This document shows, piece by piece, positions 47,840-57,129 of a stretch of 64,000 nucleotides of DNA. Every line of letters starts with the position of its first letter. Position 1 is the first letter of the stretch. Below the pieces are notes generated by a model, which was not told where the DNA came from, ran no database searches, and saw nothing but the letters and a program-made list of their open reading frames with translations. The DNA lies in NCBI GenBank assembly GCA_932521035.1, contig OW051496.1, positions 3,782,001-3,846,000 on the forward strand, in the 5' to 3' direction. Position numbers and translations under genes: made by a program. Source of the DNA: Oscheius dolichura. Taxonomy: Eukaryota > Nematoda > Chromadorea > Rhabditida > Rhabditidae.

Positions 47840-48896
47840 ACAACTGAGAAATGGATTAGGTTTTAGGCAAGATGAGAAGAACGAAGGACCATATGGGACC
47901 TTTTCAGCATCTAAAATGCATCTCTCCATTGGAACGGAGCGGTCGATGCGGGTGTAACAACAGTGAGAAATTGGCGTCAGAAGTGAGATGGGCAGGGCGA
48001 ATTTATTCTCTGCCGGCAAAAAATAGGAATTGATACACTTTTAAATGTAAAATATCTGAAGTAACCCGAATTATGCAGTTGAAAATCTACACTACCAGAT
48101 TTTGGTAAGATCTGTTCAGGAGATTCCAGCAATGATGAAATGCGTGAAAAACTGTTGGGTTGGACCATCTAGACGGGAAAATACTCAATCTAGATCGATT
48201 AAACCTTTAACCAGCGAATTTCGCAGTTTTTCCATTTGAAACAGACTATAGTGAAAATTCGAGCTTGCCGAGATACGTCTACTATACTTGGAATTTTTGT
48301 ATTTGGTCCAAAGTCATAATAGCAGTTTTTAAATTAAAATAAACACGTTAATTTTCTCTTGCTAGGGAAGACTCGCCCCGGTCTAATTTCAGTCGTGTCA
48401 CAATCCATTTTGGCTCTTCATTTTCTCTCTACAATCTTTCTCCTATTTCTACTAACTCATCCGCTGCACCCCATGGATCAAAAAATATCAACGGCTGAAG
48501 CAACTTGTTGTACATGGGACATAAGAGAGATTCAATTCAGGCGACGGAGACGCTGATAAGAGCATCAGTCTTCAAAAAATCGATAACCAATTAAAATTTT
48601 ATAAATTGCACAATAAATATGAATACAAACCCCCTCTTCACATTCCCTAGTTATCCAACTAATCCTGGAAACTTTGAACGGGTGTCTATAAAAATATTTA
48701 TCAGGTTGGCGAAGAGTTTAGTTTTCGATAAGGGTACAGAGTGCATGTGGACTGGATTGACGGTTTGAGGCGTATTCTCGTATTTTTTGCTGCTACGAAA
48801 CTTCCTTTTAATGAGCTGTGCTTCATTTGGTCAGTATATTATGGTCTGTCTAATGTTCCAGGCTTCCTGACCTTTTCAGAATACATTTGACCGAGT

Positions 48897-49139
48897 TTAA
48901 TCCAAAGAGCAAGAGCTCTTGATCCCTTTCAAGATGCCGTCCATATTCCCGGGGATCCCGTGGTCAGCGTCGGTTTTGCTATCATCCCAGTTGACCCCCG
49001 ATAAGATCCCCCGAAAATAGCGTCTTATCTGGGGAAGCGCAGACCCCGCACTGGACAACCGGTCAGAGAACTTCTTCATCCCGACTTCGTCGACCTTTCC
49101 CAGTTCACTTTCAGTTTTCTTTATGGATTTTCGTTTCAC
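48897..49139 (-). CDS. Possible exon of an unknown basic protein
   Basis: An open frame of 80 codons with no ATG at its start but a splice-acceptor-like GAGTCAG just upstream, so it would be an internal or trans-spliced exon. It encodes a Lys-rich start (KRKSIKKTESELG), VDEVGMKKFSDRLSS and GILSGVNWDDSKTD. The VDEVGMKKFSDRLS piece resembles DDVGLVKKFSTRLS in the small cistron at 22608. This may be chance. No family is known to me. Confidence 0.3.
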   Translation of the reverse strand: MKRKSIKKTESELGKVDEVGMKKFSDRLSSAGSALPQIRRYFRGILSGVNWDDSKTDADHGIPGNMDGILKGIKSSCSLD

Positions 49140-49497
49140 TGACTCTCACTAATTGGCTTCTACCCCCTATAAGATCGGCCAACAAAACATTAAATTTTGT
49201 AAGATAGCCTTACCGGATTGAAAATAGAAGCTGAGCACTGCTTTTCTCTTGCTGTGGTTCATTCAACGGATATCTGCAGAGAACCTGTCCAGTTCGGGCG
49301 CGATTCGACTCCAACGTTGCGCAATAGAAACCCAAGCATATTCCCCCATAAAAGACCTTCCCATAACAACGAAAACTACAACTTTCCACCACTTCTTCTC
49401 CCCTTCTTTCATCTAAAAATGCCTCAATTCCTAATATTTCCACGGTTTCTGCCCATTTTCCTGTATTTTTCATCAAATTGTAGCCTATTTCCCCCCT

Positions 49498-49511
49498 TTT
49501 CCAGCTAAAAA
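49498..49511 (+). promoter_or_regulatory. Likely trans-splice acceptor of the reductase gene
   Basis: CCCTTTTCCAG followed by CTAAAAA and the ATG at 49512. An acceptor this close to a start codon, with no upstream coding exon, fits spliced-leader addition. Confidence 0.45.
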
Positions 49512-51036
49512 ATGAAGATTGGATTCATTGGAGCCGGCAAAATGGCACAGGCCCTGGCCAGAGGTCTTATCAATTCAGGTACGAGTTCTCTTTTTTCCCG
49601 TTCTGCCCAAATGCTTCGTTACGAACGTCGTTATCTTTTTTCCAGGTAGAATCACCCCGGAGAATATCATAGCCAGTTGTCCTAAACAAGACGCCGTATT
49701 TTTGGAACAGTGCAAGGTACGTTCCACACTTTTCGATCTATAAATGAGTTGTGATCAAGTATAATGCCAATTATTCAGACTCTCGGACTGGGAACAACCC
49801 ACGACAACACAGAAGTCGTTCATAAGAGTGATGTTATATTTCTGGCAGTGAAACCTCCTCATGTGAGCAAGGTTAGACCATTTTCTTTTAGAAATTACTG
49901 GAAAAATGCCAGGTAGCTTCGGAGATTGCTCCCATCTTCAGCAGAGAACAGCTTCTCATCTCAATCGCACTGGGAATTACTATCAGGAACATTGAATCTG
50001 TGAGTGTTTTAAGGAACCTTTTTATTGTATACATTATCTTCGAACCGATTCATCTTTATTACCAAGTAAAAATAGAGTTCTACAGTTAAATTTTTAATGG
50101 TTCTTCTGCCACGTATAAGCTTTAGTAATTGTTCTATTTTCAATCGTGTTGTCTCTCAGTAACGGAAATAGCCCAACAATTCGAAAACCTCCCTATATTT
50201 GTCAGTTACTGTAATAATTTCAGCTCCTCCCAACAAAATCGCGAGTTGTTCGTGTGATGCCCAACACCCCAGCCGTCGTTAGAGCCGGAGCGTCCGCCTA
50301 TGCTATGGGATCTGCCTGCAGGTAAGGGAAAGGCCAAGAACATGGAGAAATTTGATTTATTTTCGTGCTCAGAGCACACAACATTGAACACTAACAACTT
50401 TTACTTATATTAAAATCCCAGAACATCAATAAGCTCAGTTTTATAGAGATGGAGACGCAGAAATTGTAAAGGATATGCTGAGCACTGTTGGATTTGCTGT
50501 TGAAGTTCCTGAAGTTCATATCGACCCTGTAACTGGACTATCTGGTTCGGGACCAAGTTATGTGAGTCAGATTCACTAGATTCTTTGTTATTTTTGGTGG
50601 TTTTTGACTCATTTTTAAAGCAGAAAACAAAGTAAGACGGGAATTGTTTAGATGTTCGCCGCAATTGAAGGTCTAGCCGATGGAGGAGTGAAAGTCGGCC
50701 TTCCCCGAGACTTGGCATTGAAGTTGGCAGCTCATACTCTTTTGGGAGCTGCTAAAATGGTACTAGAGACAGGTTAGAAGACAGTTGAACCAGCTGGATC
50801 TTCCCCTTTAGGTACGCATCCGGCCCAATTGAAAGACGACGTCCAAAGTCCCGCCGGCTCCTCGGTCTATGGAATGCACAAATTGGAATCAGGAGGATTA
50901 AAAGTAGAGTACCATATCTACCCGGTTAACTCCGTTACAGGGAATTCTAATGGATGCCGTGGAAGCAGCGACGAATCGCTCCCGCGCCACCGGAGACAAG
51001 GCCCTTCCCCGCGATCTTCGCAACCAAGAATTGTAA
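49512..51036 (+). CDS. Pyrroline-5-carboxylate reductase
   Basis: Reduces pyrroline-5-carboxylate to proline with NAD(P)H, the last step of proline synthesis. The exons give the N-terminal Rossmann fold ([19 protein letters not shown]), [20 protein letters not shown] and [18 protein letters not shown]. They continue with the family signature region: [49 protein letters not shown] and a last exon [14 protein letters not shown] ending NQEL at 51036. All exon joins checked hold in phase. About 270 residues, normal for the family. A further exon-like piece near 51337-51417 (GVEKKDDERQEVYQGRKE), followed by AATAAA at 51418, could be an alternative 3' end. Confidence 0.93.
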
Positions 51037-51633
51037 AATTTCCTATCTCCGATATCTTTTTCACTTTCATTTAAATATTAATAATCACCGTAATTTCCGA
51101 GTCAAATCGGAGACAAAAAGAAGAGAAAAAGCGCTTTGTTCAGGCTCGAGGTGCAATTCACGACCACCTCTTCTGAAACCATGTAGTCGCGCCCATCCGG
51201 CACCGTTGCTTCCTCCTTTTTTTGCCACCTGTCCTCTTTTTTATCCCCGTTTTGTATGTACAGACATGGATAAATGTGTTCTTACCCTTTGTTTTAGTTT
51301 TAGAGAAAACGGCGGTAAATAAATGTTGATTTTCAGTGGCGTGGAGAAGAAAGACGACGAGAGACAGGAGGTCTATCAAGGAAGAAAAGAACGGGAACAA
51401 ATGCACGTGGCCATGTAAATAAAACATCAGATACTTCTTTTGTTTTATTCTGGAATACCGTATCCTTGAATGAAAGATCCTGCGGGCTCTAGCAATCTGG
51501 TTTCCGTCCCTTCCCTCCTGGAGTAACCGAAGATGTTGCCTTCGCTTTACAGAAAAATTTCCCGCGTTCTCATTGATTTTTCATATCGATTCTCGCTTTT
51601 CGTCCTTCACAACTTCATACCTTATCGATATCT

Positions 51634-51644
51634 ATCCTTTTAGA
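51634..51644 (+). promoter_or_regulatory. Likely trans-splice acceptor of the coiled-coil gene
   Basis: ATCCTTTTAG followed by A and the ATG at 51645. It lies about 220 bp after the AATAAA at 51418, so the gene could also be a downstream cistron of the reductase gene. Confidence 0.45.
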
Positions 51645-52730
51645 ATGAATAAAGAGCTCGCCCTCAGAGTTATTCTCAAAGGAGAAGCCAGAATCAAGCA
51701 ATTGGAGGAGGAGAAGGCCGAGAACGAGGCACTGGTCCAGAAACTGATTGAGAAAATCCAATATGCGAGCAGACTGGCGGAGATCGACGATGTGACAGGG
51801 ATGGGTAAGCCATCTTTCTTTTCCTCTAATTAATAGTTTTAGCTGACCAAAGAGTAAACTCTGATGGTGAACAAGACCCTGCCACTGGCCAGATAGAGGA
51901 GGTCAAGAGATTAGAGGCAGGGATGGCGGAAAAAGACGTTGTAATCGAGAGATTGACCAGGGAAAATGTTGAATTGGAAGAGGAAAAGACAAGAAACAAG
52001 GTGGAAATCCAGAAACTGTTAGAAGAGAACGATAAATGCTATGAAACGCTGAAGAAAGCCCAAAATGTAATAGCGAAAATGATGCCATACGTAGAGAAGG
52101 GTAAGTCACGTTCAACAATCACTAATTGTTAGTTGTAGGTGTCGCAACAACCGAGGCCGGCCAACAAGAAGAGCTAGTGCCGGCTGAGGATAACACGGCT
52201 TACGTGAAGCAGATCAAGAAGTTAGCAGGTAAAGAGACCAAGATGAAAGCTGTCATTGAAAGACTGACTGAAGAGAAGCAAGAATTGGCAGACAGATTGG
52301 AATGTTCTGGTAAGGTCACCTGATAGAGGGAGCCGCCTGTTCTTAGAGCTAGCAAAGGCTTTGGTTGACCAGAAAATGGCAAGCGAGACTGCTCAACAGG
52401 AGCTGGGTCAGGCTCAAATCAGAGGACTGACGTCAATGGTACAGGAACATAAAGAGGAGAAGGAGGCCTGGAAAGTAGAAGAAAAACTGGAAAGTTCAGG
52501 TGATCCACCCGAAATAGCAATTTATCTCGTTCTCTTTAGCCTCTTCAGAGCAGTCAAAAGACCTACCTGGTCGGCCGGAGGAGACCGAGGAGAATATTCA
52601 GGAAGCAGCTCTTGAGCACTCGTGGAAAGAACTGGAACTGGACACCTATTCTATGCCATGTGAAGATCTTGACGAGTTTGATCTCGACGAGGAAGCCGTT
52701 GACTGGGAAGACTGCGAAACTAACTGGTAG
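51645..52730 (+). CDS. Coiled-coil protein with acidic C-terminus
   Basis: Six or so exons separated by introns of about 35-60 bp. The protein starts MNKELALRVILKGEARIKQL, is dominated by heptad-like helices (EEEKAENEALVQKLIEKI, RLTRENVELEEEKTRNKVEI, QIKKLAGKETKMKAVIERL) and ends in an acidic tail (EDLDEFDLDEEAVDWEDC) at 52730. AATAAA follows at 52808. The first exon resembles those of the coiled-coil/kelch gene at 57130 and the 50-residue peptide at 62760, so it appears to be a family member without the kelch part. No enzymatic motif. Probably a structural or adaptor protein; function unknown. A fragment of this gene is duplicated at 55637-55735. Confidence 0.7.
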
Positions 52731-54400
52731 ACAGACATTTCAAATCTCACAGTGTTTGGCCATTGTTCCCCGACCATACTACGATGTTCTTACTCCCTAT
52801 TATGCTCAATAAACATTGCCCTTTAAATATAACCGAAGTAACCGTTTTAACTTGAACCAGCCGTTTCGACCCCCCTGCGGGGGGTCTTCGGCTGGACGTT
52901 GGCTGCGCCAACTGTGGTTTTACCTCGCGCTTGGAAGCCCCGTCCGCTCTTCCCCTTCTCCCCGTCCAGTCAATTCCCCCTCCCCCGTCCAGTCAGTCCC
53001 TTCCGCCCGCTCCGTCCTCCCCGTTCCTCCCTTTGTTTTACTCTCGCAGTCCTTTGCCCCCTTTCTCTTCTCCTCTTCCCGAACAGTCCTTTCTACCTCG
53101 CCGTCCCTCCCTTGGTGTTTCCAATCTTAGCAATTCCCCCGCGTCCGTTCTGCTCGGTTGTGATTGATCAAAGGAACCATCGCCCTGCGGGTTGGGGTCC
53201 CCCCGCGAATGGGTCCCGCAACGAAAAATACTCCAAGAACTTTTAGTAAGTGTCCAGGACCTCAAAACAAAAAAGCAAAAAGGTTTTACCGCGGCGGGGA
53301 TCGAACCCGCGACCTCTCCGACCACGCGACCGCCCTCTTAACCACACCATGAAATTTCGACATGTTAAGTCGCAAACGGACACCGTAGCGCTTTAATATA
53401 TCGGATACCACTCAGCCCCGCCGCCTCTTTAATCGCTTACGATACTCTAAAAGTATGGAGTTCACCCTTTTTGAAGGTAGTTTTTCTCTTTCCCCAAGGA
53501 AAAGCGAAATTCGCTGCATTTTACCGAATCTTGTCAAGTCGACAAGAAGTGACGCGCCGACTGGTCGAATTCTGTTAAGTCGGAATGGCTTCTCCGCCAG
53601 TCAGTCTTCTCTCGTCTCTGGCATCCGGCGGTCGTCTTCTTCTAAATACCAGGTCATGTTACTTTTTCTCTCAAATATTGCAACTTTTCAATCAACCGAA
53701 ATCCTCGCCGTGACGAGGGTTGACTTTTGCTCAAAATTTGGGGAAATGGAGACGGCCAATGCGACAGCTGGGAGAGAATCCGCCTTTCCCGCAGCCTCAT
53801 CTCCGATCTCCGGGTCCGAGAAGGTGTCCTGGTCAGGTTTTCTGACAATGGGGTCTCCTCTTGTGCCCACAGCGGTGTTTGGAACAGCACAGAGGGACCC
53901 CGGTGTCGTGAAGGGAAACTGGAAGTGCTCCATTCCCCAGAAGGATTTTTTGGACAAAAATTTGAAAATCAGCGAAATTTACCACTTTTCTTTGTAGCTT
54001 TTGCTGTTGTTTCTTTTATTTTCAGGGAAGCTGACGTCTGATGGCTGTGGCTGGACTGCTGTGGAAGACTGGAATGGAGACGAGAAGAGGAGAGACCCAA
54101 AAGGAACAGAGAACAGCGGGTCCGTTTAGAATTGGTCTAACTATGTTTTGGTTTCAGCGACTGAAACAAATATGAAGACAAAATGAGAAGACAATTGAAA
54201 GGCCATAGACAACACAGTTCTCTTTGGCTAGGAAGCGGCGGAGGGAGAAGGAGCGAGGAAGAGACACGGACATCAAGCAGTACGTTGTTTTGGGTACACT
54301 TCTCAACTTTCGTTTCAGTTATGGACAGTAGCAGCCCCAAGGATCCCGATGGAGGAAAAAGATCAAAGAGGACGTAATATTATGCAAGTCCACAACGGTA
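52731..54400. other. Spacer with CT-rich stretch and unassigned open frames
   Basis: A Pro/Ser-coding CT-rich stretch at 52930-53150 looks like low complexity. Open frames at 53455-54360 hold a sushi-like pattern (SSCAHSGVWNSTEGPRCREG near 53860) that might be an exon, but no consistent exon chain was found. Confidence 0.35.
53287..53352 (-). pseudogene. tRNA-like element (pseudogene or SINE head)
   Basis: The minus strand carries an internal B-box GGTTCGATCC (53298-53307) in a perfect GCGGG/CCCGC T-arm and an A-box-like TGGTTAAGAGG (about 53335-53345). The acceptor stem does not pair, so it is not called a working tRNA. Runs of T follow (CCTTTTTGCTTTTTTG), as at pol III terminators. Confidence 0.5.
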
Positions 54401-56212
54401 GAACTTGCGCTAACGGAAGAGAAGAGAAAGAGGAAGGAACCCGTCACTTCTGGACTTCCACTTCAAGGTTTGGCTTTCATTTTCAGTTCATTCAGTCCTA
54501 CACTCTGTAGTAAGCCAGGCGCATCCCCTTGCCACCAAAACAGCTAACATAGCAGTTCGTAATCGAATCGTCTAGGCATGATATACAAAAACATAGAAAA
54601 GGGCACTGGCCCGCTTGTAAACTTAAATACGGCATAAACTTCTTTAAAATATAGTATTTTTTTGTAATTTATTGCGGATTTCAGGACTGTTCCACCCTCT
54701 TGCCACGACAACGTCTCTCTACATCGTTTTGCTCCATCAGCATCGTCTTTCGTAGGACCAGAGAGGTGTGTGTAAGTTTTTTAAACCAGGTTTTCAACCT
54801 TTTTACATGGGTTTCCTTGCATATTTGTGCTAGCCTTGAAGCTCCCCTAAAACTGTTTTATTGAAACGTATTTTGTTCTTTCAGGCGCATACGCGTCCTT
54901 TTCTCCTTCATGTCGTCGTGAACCGCCACGGCGCCTCGCTCTACGACGACGGACTTCCGATGGATGTCTAGCTTGCGACAAGGTTTGTCCTGCTTGCACA
55001 GGCAGATGGGTAGACGACGGGCAGTTATGTGCAGGTGACCATAGTCGGATGCCCTTTTTTACGCTTCATGATCCATTTTTCCAGGCGGGCCCCGCGAAGT
55101 ACACCGTCAGGACTTCAACGGACGTTTCTACTTTTTTCTCATCCTCTTCTCTTTTTTTCTGACCGTTTCCGCACCGCAGGCGTAAAAGCCCCGTCGGTGC
55201 GTGTGTTTCTTGTTTGTCATTGTTGGCAGTCTCTCTCTGCCCGAAAGCACGCTGAGCATCTTACCTGATGGCGGACTGTTTGGATTTGTGAGGTTGCAAG
55301 ATGCGCAACGTGCTTACGGTCCGAGAAAGACTGCCAAGAGAGCCACGGCTTGTGAACGAGGAGGTAGGGCTGTCATCAAAGTGGAGGCATGGACCCATGA
55401 GGTAGAGACAAAAGGCACGGCACAACGCAATGACAAGGAATTATTCGTGGTATTTCTTCTCTTCTCAGTGATAGTCGATCACTGAAACCAACAACACGTT
55501 TTACAAAGGTCCAAAAGTACTCACTTTTCTGCGTCGGTTCTCATTTCCCGTGTCCCCGTTAACTCGATGCGCTCTTTAGTATGTAAATGTGGGTCGTCTC
55601 TTACGGTGTCGGTTCCGGTTTCCATATTTACTTCAGGCTGGCGGAGATCGACGACGTGACAGGGATGGGTAAGCCATCTTTCTCTTCCTCTAATTAATAG
55701 TTTTAGCTGGCCAAAAAGTAAAATCTGATGGTTAGGGATCGGATTTTTAGTTTTTCAACTATTTTTTTCCTGAGCAGTACTCGGCGAGATATTGATGTTA
55801 CAATAGGTTTTGGGCCAAAAGTAAGCGTTTTAAAGGGTTTCCCAATCTACTATTTTCAACTATTTTGGGGGTTCTGCAACTATTTCTACTATTTCAAGAG
55901 GTTGCAACTATTTTGGGCTTTTCCGGTCATTTTTTCAAGTATAATAAGGTAAAAACAAATTTCTTGTCCGTATTATCAAGTTCCTTGTGGTTTTTAGATA
56001 GCAGAAAGCAGTTAAATATGAGGTGAAATTGTAAAAGGAAAATGTAAATTGTAAATGAAAGAAAACCCCCTATCGCGATCTTTCGCCGAACGCTCGGTAA
56101 ACAGCGGATGAACCCTTTGTTTTTGTGTTTTTTGTTCTATCCTTGTGTTCTTTTTTCATTTTGATTGTTTCTTTTGCCATTTGTACCAACAATTTTATTA
56201 TAAGGTGTTCAG
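54401..56212. other. Gene-poor; Cys-rich exon-like segment
   Basis: A segment at 54885-55034, bounded by TTCTTTCAG and GTGACC, encodes a Cys pattern (CLACDKVCPACTGRWVDDG) in one frame. A second Cys-rich piece is near 55280-55350 (CEVARCATCLRSEKDC). A preceding exon-like segment at 54685-54771 does not join it in frame, so no gene is called. The rest holds nothing I recognise. Confidence 0.3.
55637..55735 (+). pseudogene. Duplicated fragment of the coiled-coil gene
   Basis: About 98 bp matching 51772-51868 at nearly all positions, covering the end of an exon (LAEIDDVTGM), the whole short intron and the start of the next exon. No other part of the gene is present, so it is a non-functional fragment. 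Confidence 0.8.
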
Positions 56213-56622
56213 ATGACTAAGTCTAAGCTTTTGCAACAGTGGATAGCTTTATATAAAAAGGGCACCTTCACAACCGATGGTAAAATTATCTTTTGTCAAG
56301 CATGCGATCAAAAAGTGAGTTCTCATCATTATGTATATATTTTTTTAGGTTACTTGCAGTGTTGTCACACACTTAAAGCAACACTAAAAAAAATCTTGGT
56401 TTAGCAGCCATGAAAGAAGTCTCTAACGCATTACAAGGGGTTAACGCCGACATCGATTTAACTCCTGAAAAAATAGCTCTTTTAAAATTTGCTCCTCTTC
56501 AATCATGTGACCTAGAACGATCTTTTTCAATCTACAAAAATGTGTTAAGCCATAATAGGATTCGATTTACGCCTGAAAATCTTGAAAAATACTTAGTTTG
56601 CAACTGTGCACATAAAACGTAA
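56213..56622 (+). mobile_element. hAT transposase deletion derivative
   Basis: The first exon encodes LQQWIALYKKGTFTTDGK and FCQACDQK. After a 34-nt intron comes VTCSVVTHLKQH, which together form a BED-like C2H2 zinc finger. A second open frame (56410-56622) encodes CDLERSFSIYKNVLSHNRI and TPENLEKYLVCN, the C-terminal dimerisation region of a hAT-related transposase. The catalytic core between them is absent, so this is an internally deleted, non-autonomous copy. Both retained parts are free of stops in their own frames. Confidence 0.65.
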
Positions 56623-56670
56623 AGTAGTTCTCGGTAATTGTCGTTACTTTTATATTGCTACAGTTTTCTA

Positions 56671-56738
56671 CATTGATAGCGGGAAACCGTTTGGAAGCAC
56701 TTTTAGGCTCGGAAAATGTCGCTTTCTGGTCATATCAT
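56671..56738. repeat. 75-bp segment repeated at 39273-39352
   Basis: Same orientation as the 39-kb copy with few differences. It abuts the inverted block that starts at 56743. Confidence 0.75.
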
Positions 56739-56742
56739 CATC

Positions 56743-57040
56743 ATTAGTCTTCCTTTCCAATGGTGAAATGTGTCTTCTCCCTTATCAACAGCACAAGGCA
56801 CCTCTTATCTTCCACTTTCAACACACACTCCCTTCCACTGCCGTAGTTTAGCTTCGTTTTAGTTTATTTAGCAATGGACCCGGTTGCCGTAGGTATGTCA
56901 TGGCGATTCTTTTTACTATTCTCTGTATTTAGAGGTACGAAGATGTTCTCAAGAGAGCACTGAAGGAAGTACTAAACTTGCGTTTAACTCGGCAAGGAAT
57001 AGGCTCCTAAGTGCCAAGTCGTTGGTATTCGGGTATCATT
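56743..57040. repeat. 298-bp block, inverted copy at 47546-47839
   Basis: Partner of the block at 47.5 kb. It ends about 90 bp before the coiled-coil/kelch gene at 57130. Confidence 0.85.
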
Positions 57041-57114
57041 AGTCCTTTGTCGTTTGTTTCACCTCTTGATCGTGTTGGCGTCTTTCCGCGCCTATTTCCT
57101 TTCCCGATTTACAA

Positions 57115-57129
57115 ATTTTCGATTCAGAA
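57115..57129 (+). promoter_or_regulatory. Likely trans-splice acceptor of kelch copy 4
   Basis: ATTTTCGATTCAG followed by AA and the ATG at 57130. Confidence 0.4.

Larger units (their letters stand above)
47840..49511. other. Spacer with one possible exon
   Basis: No gene recognised except the open frame at 48897-49139, listed separately. The promoter of the reductase gene should lie near its end. Confidence 0.45.

Noticed and set aside
52816-53246. Three overlapping Pro/Ser-rich open frames
   Set aside because: All three frames are open because the DNA is CT-rich; no splice or family evidence.
53287-53352. Functional tRNA gene on the minus strand
   Set aside because: B-box and T-arm are good but the acceptor stem does not pair, so it is listed as tRNA-like only.
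54319-55034. Three-exon gene ending in a Cys-rich domain
   Set aside because: Exons at 54685-54771 and 54885-55034 cannot be joined without a frame conflict.
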